Source: Alphaproteobacteria bacterium
GTDB taxonomy: Bacteria > Pseudomonadota > Alphaproteobacteria > Micavibrionales > UBA2020
Direction of reading: 5' to 3'
DNA: 38,213 bases
Assembly: GCA_030682495.1 (NCBI GenBank)
Contig: JAUXOC010000107.1
Location: 1-38,213 of the forward strand
Part shown: positions 33,081 to 38,213 of the stretch, one piece after another
Numbering within the stretch: position 1 is the first letter of the stretch
How the letters are laid out: the number at the start of each line of letters is the position of its first letter
Position numbers and translations under genes: made by a program
Notes under the pieces: generated by a model
Told to the model about the DNA's origin: nothing
What the model saw: the letters and a program-made list of their open reading frames with translations, nothing else
The model's database searches: none

Positions 33081-34334
33081 ATGATGAAAACATGGGATAG
33101 CGCGAGCCTGACCTTTCGCCGCTTTGTCGAGCAGAACCACGCCCCCGTGATCCTGCAAATCCTGCCTGCGCTGAATTCGGGCGGGGTCGAACAAGGCGTC
33201 ATCGACATCAACGCCGCCATTGTGCGCGCGGGCGGTAAATCTATCGTGGTGTCGTCCGGCGGGCTGCGGGTGCATGAAATTGCCAAGGCGGGCGGCACAC
33301 ATATCGAAATGCCGGTGGATAGCAAAAACCCGCTGGTCATGGCCGCCAACGTCGGCCGCCTGCGCAAATTGATACGCGAGATGAATGTCGATGTGGTGCA
33401 TGCCTGCAGCCGTGCACCGGCCTGGAGCGCGGGGCGCGCCGTCGCCGGAACCAACGCCCGCTATGTCACCAGCTGCCATGCCGCGCATACGCTTGGCGGT
33501 ATGTTCAAACGCGCTTATAACGCCTCCATCGCCAAGGGCGAGCGTGTGATTGCCGTCTCGCACTTCCTTGCCGATTATCTGGAGCAAAATTACAAAGTTG
33601 ACCCCAATACCCTGCGCGTTATTCACCGCGGGGTTGCGCTGGAAAAATTCCACCCCAATTCCGTCACGCCCGACCGGCTGATTAAGGTATCGCAGCAAAT
33701 GCGCATCCCCGAAGGCGCGGCGGTGGTGATGCTGCCCGCACGGATCAGCCGCATCAAAGGACATATGTTTTTGCTCGATGCCATCGCGGCACTGGGTAAA
33801 AAAGATTTGTTCTGCCTGTTCCTCGGCACCGATATCGGTAACGAGAACTACCGCAAGGAGCTGGAGGCTTATATCGACAGCAAAGGTCTTGCAGGCTCCT
33901 GCCGCATCATCACCAATTGCGACGATATGCCCGCGGCCTATATGATTTCAACGGTTGTTGTCTGTCCGACCTTGCAGCCCGAAGGTTTTGGCCGCGTGCC
34001 GGTCGAGGCGCAGGCCATGGGCCGCCCCGTGATTGCGACCGACCACGGCGGCACACGCGAAACCATCCTGCGTGACGAAACCGGCTGGCTGGTCACGCCG
34101 GGCGATGTCGATGCCCTGACGCGTTCGCTGCACGAGGCGATCAGCCTTGATGGCCGTGGCCGCGCGATTTTGGCCACGCGGGGCATGTCACATGTCGCGC
34201 AGCATTTCACCAATGAACAGATGTGCGAAGGCACGCTGGATGTTTATGCCGAGCTTTTGGGCGCAGGCGCGGTCAAGGCGCTGCCGTCGAACGATAGCTT
34301 TACAGCGTCCGAAGCGGATCGCGCTGCGGGATAA
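33081..34334 (+). CDS. glycosyltransferase family 4 protein
   Basis: A GT-B glycosyltransferase of 417 residues. The N-terminal domain opens with ILQILPALNSGGVEQGVIDI, the typical acceptor-side start of family 4; the C-terminal domain holds the nucleotide-sugar site, including LPARISRIKGH and the EX7E-like stretch PEGFGRVPVEAQAMGRPVIATDHGG. It probably adds a sugar to LPS core or another envelope glycan; donor and acceptor cannot be told. Start at ATG 33081, with AGGA nine bases upstream; the frame is open back to a TTG at 33033. The next gene, a heptosyltransferase-like GT9, starts seven bases after the stop. Confidence 0.9.
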   Translation: MMKTWDSASLTFRRFVEQNHAPVILQILPALNSGGVEQGVIDINAAIVRAGGKSIVVSSGGLRVHEIAKAGGTHIEMPVDSKNPLVMAANVGRLRKLIREMNVDVVHACSRAPAWSAGRAVAGTNARYVTSCHAAHTLGGMFKRAYNASIAKGERVIAVSHFLADYLEQNYKVDPNTLRVIHRGVALEKFHPNSVTPDRLIKVSQQMRIPEGAAVVMLPARISRIKGHMFLLDAIAALGKKDLFCLFLGTDIGNENYRKELEAYIDSKGLAGSCRIITNCDDMPAAYMISTVVVCPTLQPEGFGRVPVEAQAMGRPVIATDHGGTRETILRDETGWLVTPGDVDALTRSLHEAISLDGRGRAILATRGMSHVAQHFTNEQMCEGTLDVYAELLGAGAVKALPSNDSFTASEADRAAG

Positions 34335-34341
34335 GCGTCCT

Positions 34342-35313
34342 ATGACCGGTCCAGCCGCCCATCGCGAAAAAATTCTTGTCATCAAGCTGAGCGCGCTGGG
34401 CGATTTTCTGGTTGCGCTCGGCCCCATGGCCGCCATCCGCAAGCATCATCCTGATGCGCATATCACCATCATGACGACCAGACCTTTCGCCGATATGGCG
34501 CAGCGCAGCCGTTATGCCGACGCGGTCGAGGTTGTGACCCGCGCAAAGTTTTACCAGATCGGCGCCTGGCTGCGCATGGCGCGATTTCTGAACGGCGGAT
34601 TTGACCGCGTTTATGATCTGCAAACGAATGACCGCAGCGGCATCTATTTCCGCCTGATGCGGAAAAAGCCGGTCTGGTGCGGCACTGTGCGCGGCGCATC
34701 CGACAACTATGCCGCCGAAAATCCGGACTGGCGGCAGATGCATGCCTTTGACCGGCATAAAGCCATGCTGGCGCGCCACGGTATCGACGTTGCCTTGCCC
34801 GATGTGCGCTGGATGCAGACCGATGTGTCGCTGCTGACGCCCAAGGATGCCTATGTGATGTTGATCCCCGGCTGCGCGCCGCAGCACCCCTATAAACGCT
34901 GGCCGGCCGCAAAATTCGCCGCACTGGCGCTCAAGCTGCAGCATCAAGGCTACGCCGTCTGCCTGATCGGCACGGCGGCAGAGCAAGAGGCCATCGCCAA
35001 AATCAAAAAAGCGGCGCCGGAATGTCATGACCTGTCGGGCCGCACCTCGCTCTATGATATCGCCTCGCTGGCCGCAGGGGCGGCGGGCGCGGTGGGGAAT
35101 GATACAGGGCCATCACATCTGGTGGCACTGACAGGGTGCCCGCTGGTGGTGCTGTTTTCCGGCGTCACCGACCCGTCGCGCAGCGCCCCCATTGGCGCGG
35201 TGGTGACAGTGATACAATCCGAAGACATCGGCGATATTTCTACCGAAGACGTGATGAAGGCGCTGCGCCCGCGCGAAACAACCGGATCTGTACAAACCGG
35301 AGCCACCGCGTGA
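34342..35313 (+). CDS. glycosyltransferase family 9 (heptosyltransferase-like)
   Basis: A 323-residue GT-B protein of the ADP-heptose:LPS heptosyltransferase type. The N-terminus ILVIKLSALGDFLVALGPMAAIRKHHP and the C-terminal nucleotide-binding AVGNDTGPSHLVALTGCP are hallmarks of GT9. It would act at the cytoplasmic face of the inner membrane in LPS core assembly together with the preceding GT4. The ATG at 34342 follows the GT4 stop by seven bases; the upstream in-frame extension is a shadow of the GT4 gene. The stop overlaps the GTG start of the tusA-like gene. Confidence 0.92.
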   Translation: MTGPAAHREKILVIKLSALGDFLVALGPMAAIRKHHPDAHITIMTTRPFADMAQRSRYADAVEVVTRAKFYQIGAWLRMARFLNGGFDRVYDLQTNDRSGIYFRLMRKKPVWCGTVRGASDNYAAENPDWRQMHAFDRHKAMLARHGIDVALPDVRWMQTDVSLLTPKDAYVMLIPGCAPQHPYKRWPAAKFAALALKLQHQGYAVCLIGTAAEQEAIAKIKKAAPECHDLSGRTSLYDIASLAAGAAGAVGNDTGPSHLVALTGCPLVVLFSGVTDPSRSAPIGAVVTVIQSEDIGDISTEDVMKALRPRETTGSVQTGATA

Positions 35314-35576
35314 CGCGCCGTCACCGTCATTTTCTGGATGCCAGCGGGCTTGTCTGCCCGCTGCCCGTCTTGCGCGCGCGTAAAGTGTTGCAGGCGATGC
35401 CTGAAGGTGCGATGCTGTGCGTCACAGTGACAGATGCGAAATCGCCGCAGGATTTCGAAGCTTTCTGCAACGAAGCAGGCCATCGACTGGAGAGCGTCAC
35501 ACCTATGACGGACGTCATCGAAATCGTTATTTTACGCGGGCCGACCCCCGCCGAAGAAAAGGAAATTCCGTTATGA
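35310..35576 (+). CDS. TusA-family sulfurtransferase-like protein
   Basis: An 88-residue TusA/SirA/YeeD-like protein. The sulfur-carrying cysteine is C16 in the family's CPLP motif (LDASGLVCPLPVLRARKVL), with the predicted beta-alpha-beta fold afterwards (DFEAFCNEAGHRLESV). TusA proteins accept persulfide sulfur from a desulfurase and pass it on for tRNA thiolation or cofactor synthesis. I chose a GTG at 35310 overlapping the GT9 stop (GTGA), because it gives the normal family length and no ATG lies in the right place. It overlaps the next gene by four bases. Confidence 0.88.
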   Translation: MTRRHRHFLDASGLVCPLPVLRARKVLQAMPEGAMLCVTVTDAKSPQDFEAFCNEAGHRLESVTPMTDVIEIVILRGPTPAEEKEIPL

Positions 35577-35890
35577 TCGCTTTTCGTACAATGGGCGTTT
35601 TGCTTGCTGCCGTTGGGTTTGTCGCTTTTTTTAGCTATGCCTCGCCTGCCTTGGCGCAATCTGCCGGCCAAAAAATGCGCGCAGAGAACCTGAAGGCACA
35701 GCAGGGTGCCAAGCGTAGTTTTGAGCTGGACCTTAGCAAAATGTCGTCCAAACGGCCGCAGTCACAAAGAACCGCAGGCGCCGTACAGAAAGAATGGAAG
35801 AAAAACCACCGCGTGCGCAACGACCGCAGAACGCAGGGCAAAAGAAACATGACGCGCGATCAAAAAAACTATGGCGCGCTCAATCGCTGA
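35573..35890 (+). CDS. small basic secreted protein of unknown function
   Basis: A 105-residue protein that starts at an ATG overlapping the tusA-like stop (ATGA), with AAGGAA upstream. Residues 1-29 are a signal peptide (hydrophobic MGVLLAAVGFVAFF, cleavage after PALAQS). The mature part is very basic, full of K, R, Q and N (QKEWKKNHRVRNDRRTQGK), with no cysteine or recognised domain, and likely disordered; it may bind an anionic envelope polymer or nucleic acid (inference). It is the last gene of the GT4-GT9-tusA unit. A terminator follows at 35968. Confidence 0.72.
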   Translation: MIAFRTMGVLLAAVGFVAFFSYASPALAQSAGQKMRAENLKAQQGAKRSFELDLSKMSSKRPQSQRTAGAVQKEWKKNHRVRNDRRTQGKRNMTRDQKNYGALNR

Positions 35891-35967
35891 TATTTTTCTC
35901 CGTCGCTGATTTTTTTTCACAGATGAAAAACAAAAACGCTTGTTTTTAAAGAGCTTTTGACGCTTCC

Positions 35968-35999
35968 ATAACCCCGCGCGCTGCGCGGGGTTGTTTTTT
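35968..35999 (+). terminator. rho-independent terminator
   Basis: Stem AACCCCGCGC (35970-35979) / GCGCGGGGTT (35983-35992), then GTTTTTTG. It lies 79 bases after the small secreted protein gene. A TATAAT at 36025-36030 beyond it may be the -10 for the homospermidine synthase gene, but no good -35 matches it. Confidence 0.85.
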
Positions 36000-36118
36000 G
36001 TCGCCTGCGCCTTTAAACAAAAGATATAATAAAATATACGCATTTTTGTTTCCGCGCTTTTTGCGCCAAGCGGCTGCCTTGCTGCAATCCATGTTGATAG
36101 AGGAGAGACGCGCGTCAT

Positions 36119-37594
36119 ATGGCCGGCATAACAAGCCCTGATGAAAACCCGTCCGCCCCCGAAGGTCTGTATGCCCGTGCGCCGGGCGCGGTCGTGATGA
36201 TCGGCTTTGGCTCTATCGGCCGCGGGCTTTTGCCGTTGATGGCGCGGCATATCGGTTTCGATCCGGCGCGCTTTACCGTGATCGACCCCGACGGCAGCGG
36301 GCGCGCCCATGCGGAATCTTTTGGTGTCGGTTTTATGCAGCTGGCCATCACGCGCGATAATTACCGCGCGGTGCTGGAGCCGCTATTGACCGCCGGCGGC
36401 GGGCAGGGGCTCTGCGTCAATGTCTCGGTCGATGTGTCGTCGGTTGACGTCATGCGGCTTTGTCATGAACTGGACAGCCTTTATATCGATAGCTCGGTCG
36501 AGCCGTGGGAAGGATACTTCCACGACAAAAACATCGATATTTCCGCACGTACAAATTACGCCATGCGCGAAATGATGTTGACCGAAGGCCGCGCCCGCAA
36601 CCGCGGCGGCGCAACGGCCGTTTCTTCTTGCGGTGCCAATCCGGGCATGGTGTCGTGGCTGCTCAAAGAGGCGCTTGTCAACCTTGCCGCCGACCTTGGC
36701 ATAGAAACCGAGATACCCGAAACGCGGCGCGACTGGGCAAAGCTGATGCAACGCTGCGGCGTCAAGGGCATGCACATCGCCGAGCGCGATACACAGCGCA
36801 GCAGCACCCCAAAACCGATGAACGTGTTCGTCAATACATGGTCGGTCGAAGGCATGGTGGCCGAAGGTCTCGCCGCTGCCGAAATCGGCTGGGGCACGCA
36901 TGAACGCTGGCTGCCGCCCCATGCGCGGCGGCATAAAACGGGCTGCATGGCCGCGATTTATATGCTGCAAAGCGGCGGCGATACGCGCGTGCGCAGCTGG
37001 TGTCCGACGCCGGGGCCGCAGCGCGCCTTTCTGGTGCCGCATCATGAATCGATTGCGATTGCCGATTACTATACGCTCGGCACTGCGGCGCATCCGGAAT
37101 ACCGGCCAACGGTGCATTACGCCTATCGCCCGTCGAACGTGGCGGTGCTCTCGCTTGAAGAGATGTTCGAGCGCGGCGGCAAGCTGCCTAAAAAACAACA
37201 GGTGCTGGGCGAAGAAGATATCCTCGACGGTATGGACGAACTGGGGGTCTTGCTGTACGGCCATGCCAAGAACGCTTATTGGTACGGCTCGCAACTGAGC
37301 ATCGAAGAAACCCGCGCACTGGCGCCGCATCAGAACGCGACGGGGTTGCAGGTCAGCTCCGGCGTTTTGGCGGGAATCGTCTGGGCGCTCGAAAACCCCG
37401 AGGCGGGCGTTGTCGAAGCCGACGACATGGACTTCCGCCGCTGCCTCGAGATTCAGAAACCCTATTTGGGCAAGGTTGCGGGCTATTATACCGATTGGCA
37501 TCCGCTCAAAAACCGCGGCGGGCTTTTGCCCGAAAGCCTCGACCGCGATGACCCGTGGCAGTTCAAAAATGTGCTGGTGCGCCAACCGGCCTAG
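36119..37594 (+). CDS. hss: homospermidine synthase, copy 1
   Basis: Homospermidine synthase (EC 2.5.1.44) joins two putrescine molecules to make homospermidine with NAD+ as a catalytic cofactor, releasing ammonia; it is the main route to long polyamines in many alphaproteobacteria. At 491 residues it is of usual length. The NAD-binding motif is GFGSIGRG (29-36); the conserved VNVSVDVSS and VEPW (127-130) segments, SSCGANPGMVSWL and the long C-terminal catalytic region with AYWYGSQLSIEE, APHQNATGLQV and WALENPEAGVVE are all typical. The ATG has GAGGAGAG 11-12 bases upstream. A second copy follows 148 bases downstream. Confidence 0.95.
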   Translation: MAGITSPDENPSAPEGLYARAPGAVVMIGFGSIGRGLLPLMARHIGFDPARFTVIDPDGSGRAHAESFGVGFMQLAITRDNYRAVLEPLLTAGGGQGLCVNVSVDVSSVDVMRLCHELDSLYIDSSVEPWEGYFHDKNIDISARTNYAMREMMLTEGRARNRGGATAVSSCGANPGMVSWLLKEALVNLAADLGIETEIPETRRDWAKLMQRCGVKGMHIAERDTQRSSTPKPMNVFVNTWSVEGMVAEGLAAAEIGWGTHERWLPPHARRHKTGCMAAIYMLQSGGDTRVRSWCPTPGPQRAFLVPHHESIAIADYYTLGTAAHPEYRPTVHYAYRPSNVAVLSLEEMFERGGKLPKKQQVLGEEDILDGMDELGVLLYGHAKNAYWYGSQLSIEETRALAPHQNATGLQVSSGVLAGIVWALENPEAGVVEADDMDFRRCLEIQKPYLGKVAGYYTDWHPLKNRGGLLPESLDRDDPWQFKNVLVRQPA

Positions 37595-37652
37595 GTCTTT
37601 CAAAAATAAATCTTTTTTATTCAGTCCCTTAGCCTGCAGGTGATAAAAACAT

Positions 37653-37681
37653 TTGAAACCGCGGCCAAGATTAGGTAAACA
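37653..37681 (+). promoter_or_regulatory. candidate promoter for the second homospermidine synthase
   Basis: TTGAAA (37653-37658), exactly 17 bases, TAAACA (37676-37681), about 60 bases before the start. Together with the lack of a clear terminator after copy 1, it suggests copy 2 can be transcribed both from upstream and independently. Confidence 0.4.
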
Positions 37682-37742
37682 CAATCCCGCTTCTAAGAAT
37701 ATTCCCCACAATTCCCCCGACCATGGAGGTTCTGCATAAATC

Positions 37743-38213
37743 ATGACCGATCACGCACCTGTGTCTTCGACCCCGTATAAAACATACGCAAAAATTTCCG
37801 GTCCGATCGTGATGATCGGTTTTGGCTCCATCGGCCGCGGCACGCTGCCGCTGATCGAGCGGCACTTCGAATACGACAAGGAGCGTTTTGTGGTCATCGA
37901 TCCGCAGGACGACGACATCGCGCTGCTGACCGAGCGCGGCATCCGCTTTATCCAGACGCATGTCACCAAAGAAAACTACCGCGATTTGCTGCCGCCGCTG
38001 CTGACGGTAGGCGGCGGGCAAGGATTCTGTGTTAATCTTTCGGTCGATGTGTCATCGCTGGATATGATGAAGCTTTGCCGTGAACTCAAAACATTTTACA
38101 TTGATACGGTTGTCGAGCCGTGGCTCGGCTTTTACTTCGACGATACGCTGGATACATCTGCGCGCAGCAACTATGCCCTGCGCGAAGCGGTGCTGGCCGA
38201 GCGCCGCAATAAT
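37743..38213 (+). CDS. hss: homospermidine synthase, copy 2 (3' end outside window)
   Basis: A second homospermidine synthase gene, open to the window edge after 157 codons. It matches copy 1 along the visible part: GFGSIGRG at 26-33, GGGQGFCVNLSVDVSS, VEPWLGFYFDD and SARSNYALRE, with roughly half the residues identical by eye, so this is a diverged paralog, not a recent duplicate. GGAGG lies 13 bases before the ATG, a rather long spacing. Whether the C-terminal catalytic half is intact cannot be seen. Confidence 0.93.
   Translation, partial: MTDHAPVSSTPYKTYAKISGPIVMIGFGSIGRGTLPLIERHFEYDKERFVVIDPQDDDIALLTERGIRFIQTHVTKENYRDLLPPLLTVGGGQGFCVNLSVDVSSLDMMKLCRELKTFYIDTVVEPWLGFYFDDTLDTSARSNYALREAVLAERRNN

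Noticed and set aside
34147-34341. Longer start for the GT9 gene inside the GT4 gene
   Set aside because: The extra residues are an out-of-frame shadow of the GT4 coding sequence; the heptosyltransferase fold starts at the ATG at 34342.

Overview
The window looks like a chromosomal segment of a free-living alphaproteobacterium of moderate to high GC. The strongest pointers are a gcrA cell-cycle regulator (known essentially only from Alphaproteobacteria), the alphaproteobacterial AddB/AddA pair, the tsaE-murU-addB-addA-trx order, the rpoZ-rsh-(DUF2062)-acpS-lepB-rnc-era block, ClpS next to ClpA, and homospermidine synthase. I cannot place it more finely; a Micavibrio-like or Rhodospirillales-like relative is only a guess. 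No rRNA, tRNA, CRISPR array, insertion sequence or prophage gene is visible.

Layout. Positions 1-3.7 kb (minus strand): a cut-off TPR protein, acylphosphatase, and two tandem D-alanyl-D-alanine carboxypeptidases, one with a SPOR domain. 3.9-8.4 kb (plus): clpS-clpA, then an unusual response-regulator-receiver/guanine-deaminase fusion, then an AIM24-family protein. 8.6-10.5 kb: a membrane protein with a degenerate thermonuclease domain and a coiled coil, convergent with a NYN-domain protein. 10.9-17.1 kb (plus): rpoZ, terminator, then a tight run rsh, DUF2062, acpS, lepB, rnc, era, with several start/stop overlaps. 17.1-18.8 kb: an ankyrin protein with its own strong promoter, then gcrA. 18.8-20.4 kb (minus): a two-gene unit of ferredoxin/flavodoxin-NADP reductase and an Nfu-type Fe-S carrier. 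20.5-29.7 kb (plus): tsaE, murU, addB, addA, an unknown gene and two cytoplasmic thioredoxins, ending at a clear terminator. 29.8-30.2 kb: a third, exported thioredoxin. 30.3-32.9 kb (minus): thrS-infC, in which infC must start at a non-canonical AUC codon. 33.1-35.9 kb (plus): GT4 and GT9 glycosyltransferases, a TusA-like protein and a small basic secreted protein in one overlapping unit. 36.1 kb to the end: two tandem homospermidine synthases, the second cut by the window edge.

Functional themes: peptidoglycan turnover and recycling (two carboxypeptidases, MurU), regulated proteolysis (ClpSA), stringent response (Rsh, omega), recombination repair (AddAB), redox and Fe-S metabolism (three thioredoxins, FNR, Nfu), translation (thrS, infC, era, rnc, tsaE) and polyamines (two HSS). 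Most is conserved core genome. The points that depart from the usual pattern are the receiver-deaminase fusion, the AUC start of infC, 27-bp in-frame tandem duplications in clpS and addA, the missing amgK beside murU, the degenerate nuclease membrane protein and the paired homospermidine synthases. Several starts were moved downstream of the longest reading frame using ribosome binding sites, signal peptides or family alignment from memory; these are stated per entry.
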